DNA of 64,000 nucleotides from Streptomyces kurssanovii. GTDB lineage: Bacteria > Actinomycetota > Actinomycetes > Streptomycetales > Streptomycetaceae. The position numbers and the translations under genes are program-made. The notes beneath the pieces are model-generated. The model was not told the DNA's origin. It was given only the letters and a program-made list of their open reading frames with translations, and did no database searches. The stretch is taken from assembly GCF_014649695.1 (NCBI RefSeq), contig NZ_BMTN01000014.1, forward strand, positions 116,932 through 180,931, given 5' to 3'. This document shows positions 25,789 through 34,621 of this stretch, piece by piece (position 1 is the stretch's first letter; each line of letters starts with the position of its first letter).

Positions 25789-27237
25789 CTACTTCTTGCG
25801 GCCGCGCTTCTCCCGCACCCGCACCGAGATGTGGATCGGGGTCCCCTCGAAGCCGAACTCCTCGCGCAGCCGGCGCTCGACGAAGCGGCGGTAGCCGTGC
25901 TCGAGGAAGCCGGACGCGAACAGCACGAACCGCGGCGGCTTGGTGCCGGCCTGCGTGCCGAACAGGATGCGCGGCTGCTTGCCGCCCCGGATCGGGTGCG
26001 GATGCGCGGCGACGATCTCGCCGAGGAACGCGTTCAGCCGGCCGGTCGGGACACGCGTCTCCCAGCCCGCCAGCGCCGTCTCGATCGCCGGGACCAGCTT
26101 CTCCATGTGGCGGCCGGTGAGCGCGGAGACGTTCACCCGGGGCGCCCAGGCGACCTGCTGCATCTCGGTCTCGATCTCGCGCTCGAGGTAGTAGCGGCGC
26201 TCCTCGTCGAGGTCGTCCCACTTGTTGTAGGCGACGACGATCGCGCGGCCGGCCTCGACTGCCATGGTGATGATGCGCTGGTCCTGGACGCTGATGTTCT
26301 CCGTCGCGTCGATCAGGATGACCGCGACCTCCGCCTTCTCGACGGCGGCGGCCGTGCGCAGCGAGGCGTAGTAGTCGGCGCCCTGCTGGAGGTGGACGCG
26401 CTTGCGGATACCGGCGGTGTCGACGAACTTCCAGGTCACGCCGCCGAGTTCGATGAGCTCGTCGACCGGGTCGCGGGTGGTGCCCGCGAGCTCGTTGACG
26501 ACGACACGCTCCTCGCGGGCGACCTTGTTGAGCAGCGACGACTTGCCGACGTTCGGACGGCCGATCAGGGCGATCCGGCGCGGACCGCCGACGGCGGTGC
26601 CGAAGGTCTGGGCCGGCGCCTCCGGCAGGGCCTCGAGGACGGCGTCGAGCATGTCGCCCGTGCCGCGGCCGTGCAGCGAGGAGACCGGGTGCGGCTGGCC
26701 GAGGCCGAGCGACCACAGGGCCGTCGCGTCGGCCTCGCCGCTGGGTCCGTCGACCTTGTTGGCGCAGAGCACGACGGGCTTGCCGGCCCGGCGGAGCAGC
26801 TTGACGACCGCCTCGTCCGTGTCGGTCGCGCCGACCGTCGAGTCGACGACGAAGACGACGGCGTCGGCGGCCTCGATGGCGTACTCGGCCTGCGCGGCGA
26901 CGGAGGCGTCGATGCCGAGGACGTCCTGCTCCCAGCCGCCGGTGTCGACGACCTTGAAGCGGCGGCCGGCCCACTCGGCCTCGTAGGTGACGCGGTCGCG
27001 GGTGACGCCGGGCTTGTCCTCGACGACCGCCTCACGGCGGCCGATGATGCGGTTGACCAGGGTCGACTTGCCGACATTCGGGCGGCCGACGACGGCGAGG
27101 ACGGGCAGCGGGCCGTGCCCGGCCTCCTCGATCGCGCCTTCGACGTCCTCGACGTCGAAGCCCTCTTCCGCGGCGAGCTCCATGAACTCCGCGTACTCGG
27201 CGTCGCCGAGCGCTCCGTGGTCGTGCTGGTCGTTCAT
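25789..27237 (-). CDS. der: Ribosome biogenesis GTPase Der (EngA)
   Basis: 482 residues with two consecutive Era-type G domains. G1 motifs are GRPNVGKST (51-59) and [14 protein letters not shown]3 motifs are DTGGWE and DTAGI; G4 motifs are ANKVDG and NKWDDLD. A C-terminal KH-like domain ends KKPPRF-type ([33 protein letters not shown]). An acidic N-terminal extension of about 40 residues is typical of actinobacterial Der. It acts in 50S ribosome assembly. Follows plsC with a 63 bp gap, forming the cmk-plsC-der unit. Confidence 0.98.
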   Translation of the reverse strand: MNDQHDHGALGDAEYAEFMELAAEEGFDVEDVEGAIEEAGHGPLPVLAVVGRPNVGKSTLVNRIIGRREAVVEDKPGVTRDRVTYEAEWAGRRFKVVDTGGWEQDVLGIDASVAAQAEYAIEAADAVVFVVDSTVGATDTDEAVVKLLRRAGKPVVLCANKVDGPSGEADATALWSLGLGQPHPVSSLHGRGTGDMLDAVLEALPEAPAQTFGTAVGGPRRIALIGRPNVGKSSLLNKVAREERVVVNELAGTTRDPVDELIELGGVTWKFVDTAGIRKRVHLQQGADYYASLRTAAAVEKAEVAVILIDATENISVQDQRIITMAVEAGRAIVVAYNKWDDLDEERRYYLEREIETEMQQVAWAPRVNVSALTGRHMEKLVPAIETALAGWETRVPTGRLNAFLGEIVAAHPHPIRGGKQPRILFGTQAGTKPPRFVLFASGFLEHGYRRFVERRLREEFGFEGTPIHISVRVREKRGRKK

Positions 27238-27300
27238 GAAGTCCGTTCCTCGTTCGTCACTGGACCGTGTCAGTTGCGCGGTCCATTACTCAAGTCTGTC

Positions 27301-27945
27301 CTAGCGCCCGGTGAGGCGCTTCGCGTCCGCCAGGTGGGCGGTCAGGTGCTCCTGGATGCGCACCGTCGCCTCGTCGAGCGCCTTGCGCGTGCGGCGTCCG
27401 CTGCCGTCCCCGGCCTCGAACGCGTCGCCGAAGACGACGTCCACCTTGCTGCGCAGCGGAGGCAGTCCCTTTATCAACCGTCCGCGGCGCTCCGTGCTTC
27501 CCAGCACCGCGACCGGGACGATCGGGGCGCCGCTGCGCACCGCGAAGTACGCCAGGCCGGCACGCAGTGAGGCGAAGTCACCCTCACCGCGGGTGCCCTC
27601 GGGGAAGATCCCGAGGACGCCGCCGTTGTCCAGCACGCCGAGCGCGGCCGTGATGGCGGTGCGGTCGGCGGTCGTACGGTCCACCTTGACCTGTCCGATC
27701 CCGATGAGGAACGGGTCCAGGGGGCCGACGAACGCCTCCTTCTTGATCAGGAAGTGCACGGGCCTGGGCGCGGTGCCCATCAGCATCGGCCCGTCGATGT
27801 TGTGCGCGTGGTTCACCGCGAGGATGACCGGCCCCGCTGCCGGGACCCGCCACGCGCCCAGGACGCGCGGCTTCCACAGTCCGTACATCAGCCCGATGCC
27901 GATGCCCCGCCCGACGGCCGCGCCCTTCGATGAGGGAACGGTCAC
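27301..27945 (-). CDS. plsC: 1-acyl-sn-glycerol-3-phosphate acyltransferase (PlsC family)
   Basis: 214 residues. GTG 27943-27945 overlaps the cmk stop by 4 bases (GTGA). Acyltransferase motif I is NHAHNIDG (HX4D) and motif III is GIFPEGTRGEG. Makes phosphatidate from lysophosphatidate at the membrane. The fixed cmk-plsC-der order is common in actinobacteria. Confidence 0.93.
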   Translation of the reverse strand: MTVPSSKGAAVGRGIGIGLMYGLWKPRVLGAWRVPAAGPVILAVNHAHNIDGPMLMGTAPRPVHFLIKKEAFVGPLDPFLIGIGQVKVDRTTADRTAITAALGVLDNGGVLGIFPEGTRGEGDFASLRAGLAYFAVRSGAPIVPVAVLGSTERRGRLIKGLPPLRSKVDVVFGDAFEAGDGSGRRTRKALDEATVRIQEHLTAHLADAKRLTGR

Positions 27946-28640
27946 CGGGCGGCCTGCTTCCGCGTGCCGTCGGCCGCGCCCCGCTTCTCCTCGACGAGGG
28001 TGACGACGCACTCGATGACCTGCTGGAGAGTGAGCTCCGTGGTGTCGACCTCGACCGCGTCGTCCGCCTTGGCGAGCGGCGAGGTCTTGCGGCTGGAGTC
28101 CGCCGCGTCCCGCTTGATCAGGGCTTCACGGGTGGCCACGACGTCGGAGCCCTTGAGCTCACCGCTGCGCCGGGCCGCCCTGGCCTCCGGCGACGCCGTC
28201 AGGAAGATCTTCAGGTCGGCGTCGGGCAGGACGGTGGTGCCGATGTCACGGCCCTCGACGACGATGCCCTCCTTGGCGGCCATCGCGATGGAACGCTGCA
28301 GCTCCGTGATCCGGGCGCGCACCTCGGGCACCGCGCTGACCGCGCTGACCTTGGCGGTGACGTCCTGCTCTCGGATCGGGCCGGAGGCGTCGAGACCGTC
28401 GACGGTGATCGTCGGTGCCGAAGGGTCGGTGCCGGACTCGATCACGGGCTTCCCGGACGCGGTCGCGATCGCGGCGGGGTCGGACACGTCGATGCCGTTA
28501 CTGATCATCCACCAGGTGATCGCGCGGTACTGCGCGCCGGTGTCGAGGTAGCTCAGCCCCAGCGCGGAGGCGACGGCCTTGGAGGTGCTCGACTTGCCCG
28601 TGCCGGAGGGGCCATCGATGGCGACGATCACGGATTCCAC
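27942..28640 (-). CDS. cmk: Cytidylate kinase
   Basis: 232 residues from GTG 28638-28640 (MESVIVAIDGPSGTGKSS). An in-frame GTG at 28652 directly abuts the AGGAAG site and gives four more residues, so the start is uncertain by that amount. P-loop GPSGTGKSS, DTGAQYRAITW (substrate loop), VEGRDIGTTVLPDADLKIFLTAS and RRSGELKG are cmk signatures. Phosphorylates CMP/dCMP. Same strand as tyrA but separated from it by a terminator. Confidence 0.95.
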   Translation of the reverse strand: MESVIVAIDGPSGTGKSSTSKAVASALGLSYLDTGAQYRAITWWMISNGIDVSDPAAIATASGKPVIESGTDPSAPTITVDGLDASGPIREQDVTAKVSAVSAVPEVRARITELQRSIAMAAKEGIVVEGRDIGTTVLPDADLKIFLTASPEARAARRSGELKGSDVVATREALIKRDAADSSRKTSPLAKADDAVEVDTTELTLQQVIECVVTLVEEKRGAADGTRKQAAR

Positions 28641-28790
28641 GGTGTCGGACACCTTCCTGGTTCGTGGGAGTGGGCACGGCCGGAGTGCCGAGGGGCCCAG
28701 CACAAGGTTACCGAGTGCGGACGACCACTTCTGCACCCGTACGCCCGGGCCCCGGAGCGGCCCCTTGACACCTGCCCCCGACGCTTCCCC

Positions 28791-28825
28791 GGGCCGGGCC
28801 CGCCGCGAGGCGGCGGGCCCGGCCC
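28791..28825 (-). terminator. Terminator after tyrA
   Basis: 16-bp perfect stem (28791-28806 with 28810-28825), 3-base loop gag, in the gap between the tyrA stop (28869) and the cmk start. An outer gcttccc/gggaagc pair extends it. It separates aroH-tyrA from cmk-plsC-der. Confidence 0.75.
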
Positions 28826-28868
28826 CTGCCGGTGCCCCGTCCGGGAAGCGATCCGGCGGCCGGCCGGG

Positions 28869-29954
28869 CTACTGGCGGATCGACCAGCCCCGTTCCCGTA
28901 GCGCGGCGGTGAGCAGCGGTGCCGCCGTGGGCTCGACCATCAGCTGGACGAGGCCGGCCTGCTGCCCGGTCGCGTGCTCGATGCGGACGTCCTCGATGTT
29001 CACACCGGCGCGGCCGGTGTCGGCGAAGATGCGCGCCAGCTCGCCCGGCTGGTCGCTGATCAGTACGGCGACGACCTCATAGGCCGCCGGTGCCGTACCG
29101 TGCTTGCCCGGGACCCGTACCCGGCCGGCGTTGCCGCGCCGCAGCACGTCCTCGATGCCTTCCGCGCCGTCCTGGCGTTTGGACTCGTCGGAGGACTGCA
29201 GGGACCGCAGCGCGCGGACCGTCTCGTCGAGGTCGGCCGCGACGCCGGCCAGTACGTCGGCCACCGGCCCGGGGTTCGCGGAGAGGATCTCCACCCACAT
29301 CCGGGGGTCGGAGGCCGCGATCCGGGTCACGTCGCGGATGCCCTGCCCGCACAGCCGTACGGCGGTGTCGTCTGCGTCCTCGAGGCGCGCCGCGACCATC
29401 GAGGAGATCAGCTGCGGGGTGTGGGAGACGAGGGCGACCGCCCTGTCGTGGGCGTCCGCGTCCATGACGACGGGCACGGCACGGCAGAGGGCGACCAGTT
29501 CGAGAGCGAGGTTGAGGACCTCGGTGTCCGTGTCCCGGGTCGGGGTGAGCACCCAGGGGCGGCCCTCGAAGAGGTCGGCGGTTGCGGCCAGCGGGCCGGA
29601 GCGTTCCTTGCCGGACATCGGGTGCGTGCCGATGTAGGCGGACAGGTCGAGGCCCATCGCCTCGAGCTCACGGCGGGGTCCTCCCTTGACGCTGGCCACG
29701 TCGAGGTAGCCGCGGGCCACGCCGGCGCGCATGGCCGCGGCCAGCGTGGTGGCCACATGCGCCGGCGGCACGGCGACGACGGCGAGGTCGACGCGGCCCT
29801 CCGGCTGCTCGTCGGTGCCGGCTCCGAGGGCGGCGGCGGTGCGGGCACGCTCGGCGTCGTGGTCGACGAGGTGCACCGCGACGCCGCGTCCCGCGAGGGC
29901 CAGCGCGGCGGACGTGCCGATCAGTCCGGTTCCGATGACGAGCGCGGTTCTCAC
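28869..29954 (-). CDS. tyrA: Prephenate dehydrogenase with ACT domain
   Basis: 361 residues. GTG 29952-29954 overlaps the chorismate mutase stop by 4 bases. Rossmann motif ALVIGTGLIGTSAAL at the N-terminus, the prephenate site around GTHPMSGKERSGP, and HTPQLISS. The C-terminal ACT domain (AYEVVAVLISDQPGELARIFADTG) suggests tyrosine feedback control. Oxidatively decarboxylates prephenate to 4-hydroxyphenylpyruvate with NAD. Pairs with the adjacent chorismate mutase to run two successive steps toward tyrosine. Confidence 0.95.
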   Translation of the reverse strand: MRTALVIGTGLIGTSAALALAGRGVAVHLVDHDAERARTAAALGAGTDEQPEGRVDLAVVAVPPAHVATTLAAAMRAGVARGYLDVASVKGGPRRELEAMGLDLSAYIGTHPMSGKERSGPLAATADLFEGRPWVLTPTRDTDTEVLNLALELVALCRAVPVVMDADAHDRAVALVSHTPQLISSMVAARLEDADDTAVRLCGQGIRDVTRIAASDPRMWVEILSANPGPVADVLAGVAADLDETVRALRSLQSSDESKRQDGAEGIEDVLRRGNAGRVRVPGKHGTAPAAYEVVAVLISDQPGELARIFADTGRAGVNIEDVRIEHATGQQAGLVQLMVEPTAAPLLTAALRERGWSIRQ

Positions 29955-30313
29955 TGGGCGATGTCCTTGCGGAGGGCGGCGGCTGCGCCGAGGTAGACAT
30001 GGGCGATCTTCGACCGGGGCAGGTCGGACTCGACGTGCGCGAGGATGCGGACGACACGGGGCATGGCCCCGGCGATGTCGAGTTCCTGCGCGCAGATCAG
30101 CGGCACGTCGACGATCCCGAGCCCGCGCGCCGCGGCGGCGGGGAAATCGCTGTGCAGGTCGGGGGTGGCGGTGAACCAGACGCTGATCAGATCGTCGACG
30201 GCCAGGCCGTTGCGCTCCAGGATGGCGGTGAGCAGCTCGCCGACCTGCTCGCCCATGTGTCCGGCGTCGTCCCGTTCCAGCTGGACGGCTCCGCGGACCG
30301 CTCGTACCGCCAC
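29951..30313 (-). CDS. aroH: Chorismate mutase, AroH type
   Basis: 120 residues from GTG 30311-30313 with AAGGAG 6 bases upstream. AroH-fold signatures: VRAVRGAVQLERDDAGHM with Arg near the start, LISVWFTATPDLHSDFPAAAARG, and VPLICAQELDIAGAMPRVVRI carrying the catalytic Glu and Arg. Rearranges chorismate to prephenate. Translationally coupled to tyrA. Confidence 0.95.
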   Translation of the reverse strand: MAVRAVRGAVQLERDDAGHMGEQVGELLTAILERNGLAVDDLISVWFTATPDLHSDFPAAAARGLGIVDVPLICAQELDIAGAMPRVVRILAHVESDLPRSKIAHVYLGAAAALRKDIAQ

Positions 30314-30595
30314 GTCGTGCTCCTTCTTTCTCAACCGCCGGTCGTGCCGACCGGGTGCTCGGTTTCAGCGTAGTCAGCACGCGGCGGGGCGGCGGCGGCG
30401 ACCGCTCCGCGAGACGGACTCCGCGGGCGGCGGACCGTCCGGTCCGGCTTCCTCCGGGACCGACGGCCCGCGGAGGCGCACACTGGGCCTGGGCCGACGG
30501 GCGGACACGACTGCCCGGTTGCTTCTTCTCCGCCCGTTCGGGGGCCAGGATGCTCGTGCCCCGGACGGTCGGGGCGACGAACAGAGGAGAGTGTC
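30314..30595. other. Divergent intergenic region, aroH / Rieske gene
   Basis: 282 bp holding promoters for the aroH-tyrA unit and the Rieske lipoprotein gene. An AGGAGAG-type site precedes the ATG at 30596. No clear operator. Confidence 0.3.
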
Positions 30596-31039
30596 ATGGA
30601 CACGAGCCGACGGACGGTCCTCGCGGTCGGCGCGGCGGGCGCGGCCGCGCTGGTGGCGGGATGCGGGGACGGAGGAGGCGGCGAGGACCCGGCCACCCGG
30701 CCGCCGGACACCACGCCGACGGAGCCGGGGCAGGACTCCCCCGCCCCCGGCGGCGAGGAGCTCGCGAGGACGGCGGACATCCCGGTCGGCGGCGGCAAGG
30801 TCTTCGCCGACAAGAAGATCGTGGTGACGCAGCCGGAGTCCGGCGACTTCAAGGCGTTCTCCGCGGTCTGCACGCATCAGGGCTGCACGGTCGCGAACGT
30901 CTCCGACGGGACCATCAACTGCCTCTGCCACGGCAGCAAGTTCGGCCTCGTGGACGCCGCCGTGGAGGCGGGCCCCGCCACGAAGCCGCTGCCGCCGGAG
31001 CAGATCACGGTTTCTGGGGGCTCGATCCGGCGGGGCTAG
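30596..31039 (+). CDS. Rieske [2Fe-2S] lipoprotein
   Basis: 147 residues. The N-terminus SRRTVLAVGAAGAAALVAGC has a twin-arginine pair and lipobox LVAGC (Cys23), so it is likely exported folded and lipid-anchored. A Pro/Thr-rich spacer leads to the Rieske domain, with cluster ligands in CTHQGC and CLCHGSKF (C-x-H and C-x2-H). Small stand-alone Rieske proteins of this type are common in Streptomyces; their redox partner is unknown. Followed 22 bp later by a nucleotidyltransferase gene. Confidence 0.9.
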   Translation: MDTSRRTVLAVGAAGAAALVAGCGDGGGGEDPATRPPDTTPTEPGQDSPAPGGEELARTADIPVGGGKVFADKKIVVTQPESGDFKAFSAVCTHQGCTVANVSDGTINCLCHGSKFGLVDAAVEAGPATKPLPPEQITVSGGSIRRG

Positions 31040-31061
31040 CCCCTCACGTAGCCTCTCGGGC

Positions 31062-31742
31062 ATGACGCCGCTGACTCTTGTCCGCGACCACACGGTCTAC
31101 TCGTGTGTCATGGGGTCGCGCGCCTTCGGGCTGGCCACCGATGACAGCGACACCGACCGGCGCGGGGTGTTCCTCGCTCCCACGCCGCTGTTCTGGGGCT
31201 TCGAGAAGCCGCCGACGCATGTCGAGGGGCCCGCCGAGGAGCAGTTCTCCTGGGAGCTGGAGCGCTTCCTCGAGCTGGCGCTGCGCGCCAACCCGAACGT
31301 GCTGGAATGCCTGCACTCCCCCGTCGTCGCGCATGTGGACGACACCGGTCGCGAACTGCTGTCCCTGCGCGGGGCCTTCCTGTCGCGCCGGGCCCACGAG
31401 ACGTTCGTCCGCTACGCGACGGGCCAGCGCAGGAAACTGGAGGCGGACGTGCGGCAGCACGGCGCTCCGCGCTGGAAGCACGCCATGCATCTGCTGCGTC
31501 TGCTGGGCAGCTGCCGTGATCTGCTGCGCACGGGCGAGCTGGTGATCGACGTGGGTGCGGACCGCGAACGGCTGCTCGAGGTGAAACGGGGCGAGGTGCC
31601 GTGGGACCGGGTCGAGTCCTGGATGACCCGCCTCGCCGACGAGGCGGACACGGCCGTGACCGCCTCCCCGCTCCCGCCCGCCCCGGACCGGGCCCGGGTG
31701 GAGGACTTCCTGGTACGGGTCCGGAGGGCGTCGGCGGGCTGA
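31062..31742 (+). CDS. Predicted nucleotidyltransferase (pol-beta superfamily)
   Basis: 226 residues. The nucleotidyltransferase core GSRAFGLATDDSDTDRRGVF (GS motif plus DxD-type acidic pair) lies near residues 18-37, followed by helices (SWELERFLELALRANPNVLECLHSP) as in the YcgL-type family of predicted nucleotidyltransferases. The substrate is unknown; homologues occur as stand-alone genes and in phage or defence contexts, which is not evident here. Probably co-transcribed with the Rieske gene. Confidence 0.8.
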   Translation: MTPLTLVRDHTVYSCVMGSRAFGLATDDSDTDRRGVFLAPTPLFWGFEKPPTHVEGPAEEQFSWELERFLELALRANPNVLECLHSPVVAHVDDTGRELLSLRGAFLSRRAHETFVRYATGQRRKLEADVRQHGAPRWKHAMHLLRLLGSCRDLLRTGELVIDVGADRERLLEVKRGEVPWDRVESWMTRLADEADTAVTASPLPPAPDRARVEDFLVRVRRASAG

Positions 31743-31747
31743 GAGGT

Positions 31748-31783
31748 GACCGGCCGCGTGCCCGGGCACGACCGAGGCCGGTC
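31748..31783. terminator. Possible convergent terminator
   Basis: 8-bp stem gaccggcc/ggccggtc (31748-31755, 31776-31783) enclosing a 14-base palindrome cgtgcccgggcacg. It lies between the convergent genes ending at 31742 and 31789. Confidence 0.45.
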
Positions 31784-31788
31784 GTGGC

Positions 31789-32820
31789 TCAGGCGTCCCA
31801 GAGCGCACCCAGCGTCACGAGCTCCCCGCGGTACTCGATCCGGTCCGCCCACTCACGCGGCCACGCGCCGGCGCCGAGGTGGGCGCCCGCGAACGCGCCC
31901 GCGAGGCAGGCGATCGAGTCGGAGTCGCCTTTGGTGCAGGCCGCCCGGCGGAGCGCCGTGACGGGCTCCTCGGGGAACATCAGGAAGCACAGCAGGCCCG
32001 TGGCGAGCGCCTCCTCCGCGATCCAGCCGTCGCCGGTGGCCAGGCAGGGGTCGAGCTCCGGTTCCGGTGAGCGCACGGCGGCCGCGAGCCGTTCGAGGAT
32101 CTGCAGGCACTCGTCCCAGCCGCGCGCGATGAACGCCTCGGGCGTCGCGTCGTGCGAGTAGGTCCACAGGTCGCCGAGCCAGCGGTGCAGGTACCGGCTG
32201 CGGTTCTCGTACGCGTACGAGCGCAGCTGGCCCACCAGTCCGGTCGGCTCCGCCCCCTGCGCCAGCAGGAACACCGCGCGGGCCGTGAGGTCGCTCGCGG
32301 CGAGGGCGGTCGGGTGGCCGTGGGTGAGCGCGGCCTGCAACTGCGCCGCGCCGGAGCGCTGTTCCTCGCTCAGGCCCGGTACGAGGCCGACGGGTGCGAC
32401 GCGCATGTTCGCCCCGCAGCCCTTGGAGCCGATCTGGCTGGCCGCCTGCCACGGAAGGTCGCTGTCCAGTTTCTGGCAGGCGACCAGGCAGGTGCGGCCG
32501 GGGGCCCGGTTGTTCTCCGGCGAGTGGTACCAGTCGACGAACTCCTCGCGCACCGGCCTGACGAGCCCGGAGGCGACGAGCAGGCCGCGCGACATGGCCG
32601 TGCGGATGCCGCGCGCGAGGGCGAGGGTCATCTGGGTGTCGTCGGTGACGATCGCGGGCGTGGGAAGTTCCATCTGCCGCCACGGCCCGCACTTGGCGAG
32701 GATGGCCGGCACGTCGTTGAACTCGGTCGGGAAGCCGAAGGCGTCGCCGAGCGCGAGCCCGGTCAGCGCCCCGGTGGCGGCCTGCTTGGTGATGGTCCTG
32801 GTGCTCCTCGTCGTGGTCAT
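31789..32820 (-). CDS. ADP-ribosylglycohydrolase family protein
   Basis: 343 residues. DraG/ARH signatures: GALTGLALGDAFGFPTEF, VTDDTQMTLALARG (Mg-binding), GCGANMRVAP and, near the C-terminus, KGDSDSIACLAGAFAGAHLG (second metal site). Hydrolyses ADP-ribose from proteins or small molecules. ATG 32818-32820 overlaps the nrtR-like stop by 4 bases, making it the last gene of the pnuC-nadR-nrtR unit. The placement suggests it feeds ADP-ribose into NAD metabolism or its regulation (inference). Confidence 0.93.
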   Translation of the reverse strand: MTTTRSTRTITKQAATGALTGLALGDAFGFPTEFNDVPAILAKCGPWRQMELPTPAIVTDDTQMTLALARGIRTAMSRGLLVASGLVRPVREEFVDWYHSPENNRAPGRTCLVACQKLDSDLPWQAASQIGSKGCGANMRVAPVGLVPGLSEEQRSGAAQLQAALTHGHPTALAASDLTARAVFLLAQGAEPTGLVGQLRSYAYENRSRYLHRWLGDLWTYSHDATPEAFIARGWDECLQILERLAAAVRSPEPELDPCLATGDGWIAEEALATGLLCFLMFPEEPVTALRRAACTKGDSDSIACLAGAFAGAHLGAGAWPREWADRIEYRGELVTLGALWDA

Positions 32821-33554
32821 GTCTGCTGCCGTCCCTCGGGTCGCAGGAGTGGTGGGTGCAGGGCGGACGCGGCTCCCGCCCGGTAGAGCGCGGCCGGTTT
32901 TCCGCGGCCGCCGGTGCGGCGCGGTTCGCCCTCGACGGCCTCGACGAAGCCGGGGGTCGCCAGCACCTTGCGCCGGAAGTTGGGGCGGTCGAGTTCGACG
33001 CCCCAGACGGTCTCGTACACCTGCTGGAGCTCGCCGAGTGTGAACTCGCGCGGGCAGAAGGCGGTGGCGAGACAGGTGTACTCGAGCTTGGCGCCGATGC
33101 GGCCGTGCGCGTCGGCGAGGATCGTGTCGTGGTCGAAGGCGAGGGGCGCGGCCGAGGAGAGCGGTGTCCAGCGGGCATGCGCCGCGTCGCCGCCGCCGCG
33201 CGGCTCCGGCAGGTCCGGCACGAGCGCTGTGTAGGCGACGGACACCACCCGCATCCTCGGATCGCGGTCCGGGTCGCTGTAGGTCCGCAGTTGCTCGAGG
33301 TGGAGGTCGGCGGCGGTCTGCTCCGTCAGGCCGGTCTCCTCGGCCAGTTCTCGTCGCGCGGCGGCTTCCGCGGACTCCCTGGGGAGCAGGAAGCCGCCGG
33401 GCAGCGCCCAGGCGCCCCGGTAGGGATCCTGGCCGCGCTCGACCAGGAGGACGTGCAGCCGGCTCTCCCTGACCGTGAAGACGGCGAGGTCGACGGTGAC
33501 GGCGAACGGTTCGAAGGCGTACGGGTCGTAGCCCGCCGGACGGGTGTCGCTCAT
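32817..33554 (-). CDS. nrtR: NUDIX-winged-helix regulator/hydrolase, NrtR-like
   Basis: 245 residues. The N-terminal NUDIX domain has a complete catalytic box (GGFLLPRESAEAAARREL followed by AEETGL), so hydrolase activity may be retained. The C-terminal winged helix (FTLGELQQVYETVWGVELDRPNFRRKVLATPGF) is the NrtR DNA-binding domain. NrtR proteins repress NAD genes and are released by ADP-ribose. Gene overlaps nadR and the ADP-ribosylglycohydrolase gene by 4 bases each. A perfect inverted repeat upstream of pnuC is its probable operator. Confidence 0.85.
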   Translation of the reverse strand: MSDTRPAGYDPYAFEPFAVTVDLAVFTVRESRLHVLLVERGQDPYRGAWALPGGFLLPRESAEAAARRELAEETGLTEQTAADLHLEQLRTYSDPDRDPRMRVVSVAYTALVPDLPEPRGGGDAAHARWTPLSSAAPLAFDHDTILADAHGRIGAKLEYTCLATAFCPREFTLGELQQVYETVWGVELDRPNFRRKVLATPGFVEAVEGEPRRTGGRGKPAALYRAGAASALHPPLLRPEGRQQT

Positions 33555-34621
33555 CGTTTCTCCGGGAGGGGCTCGGCGAGGTGCCAGCCCTCGGCGATCA
33601 GCGCGTCCACGGCGGCGACCGCGGTGGCGAGCCGCCGCTCGTGCGGTCCGGTGAGCTCGACGGTGCGGCGTCCGCTGCGGGCGAGCTCCTCGCGGAAGCG
33701 GCCGGTCATCCATGGCCGCAAGTGCTCGCCGTCGCGCAGCCCGTCGTCCTCGAAGTCGACGCCCGTGTGGTCGGTCAGCAGCCACAGGTGCTGGCGGCGC
33801 GGCTCGGGGGCCACCGGGTAGGGGCCGCCCATGTAGCGCTCGTGCCAGATCGTCGTGGCGAACGCGTCGGTGTCGCAGAGGACGACGGGCGAGCCGGTCC
33901 GCGCGGCGTGCTCCTCGAGCACCGCCTGCCGCCGTGCGATCAGCGGGAACTCGTCGGAGGAGAAGGTGACCTCGTCCCAGCCGGCGCCCGGCCGCCGTGC
34001 CCGCAGGGCGGCCAGCTTGTGCTCGCTGAACTCCCGTCCGTACTCGGCCACACAGCGGGTCTGCGCCCATACTCCGCCGCGCCGCCTGTAGTGCTCGGCG
34101 AGCGCCCGGGCCATCGTGGTCGTGCCGGTGGACTCCGCCCCGAGGACGACGACCCGCCGGGCGAGGGCGGCGCGCACCGGCGGCTCGAGGAAGTCCCAGC
34201 AGCCGACGGGGTCCTTGCGCACGGCCGTACCGGAGACCGGGAAGACGCTCCGGTCGGGGTCGACGCAGACGGCGTCGGCGCCGAAGCGGCGGCCGAGCTC
34301 CGCCCCGTACGCCTCCGAGCTGAAGACGGCGTGCACGCGGCCGGGGACGGCGGCGCGAAAGACGGCCATGTGCGCGTCCCACACGTCGGGGTCGTGCACG
34401 TCCACCGGCGTCTCGTCCATGGTGCCTATGACGCGCACCCCGGGGTGCACTTCACGCATCCACGCCACGCGGTCGGCCAGCGGGATCGTCTCGACGGACG
34501 AGGCGCACACGAGGACGGTGAGCCGTTCGCAGCGGTCGGCCGCCGTCCGTACGAGATGGTGGTGGCCGGCATGCGGCGGATAGAACTTGCCGAGGACCAG
34601 GCCGTGTCCGTAGCGCCTCAT
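33551..34621 (-). CDS. nadR: NadR-like NMN adenylyltransferase / ribosylnicotinamide kinase
   Basis: 356 residues. The N-terminal nucleotidyltransferase has VLGKFYPPHAGHHHLV (11-25, GKFxPPHxGH type) and FPVSGTAVRKDP (ISSTxxR-like). The C-terminal kinase domain begins VVVLGAESTGTTTMARAL, where the P-loop lysine position (167) is Thr. It lacks the N-terminal HTH of enterobacterial NadR. With the PnuC transporter upstream it phosphorylates nicotinamide riboside and adenylates NMN to NAD. Translationally coupled on both sides (4-bp overlaps). Confidence 0.93.
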   Translation of the reverse strand: MRRYGHGLVLGKFYPPHAGHHHLVRTAADRCERLTVLVCASSVETIPLADRVAWMREVHPGVRVIGTMDETPVDVHDPDVWDAHMAVFRAAVPGRVHAVFSSEAYGAELGRRFGADAVCVDPDRSVFPVSGTAVRKDPVGCWDFLEPPVRAALARRVVVLGAESTGTTTMARALAEHYRRRGGVWAQTRCVAEYGREFSEHKLAALRARRPGAGWDEVTFSSDEFPLIARRQAVLEEHAARTGSPVVLCDTDAFATTIWHERYMGGPYPVAPEPRRQHLWLLTDHTGVDFEDDGLRDGEHLRPWMTGRFREELARSGRRTVELTGPHERRLATAVAAVDALIAEGWHLAEPLPEKR

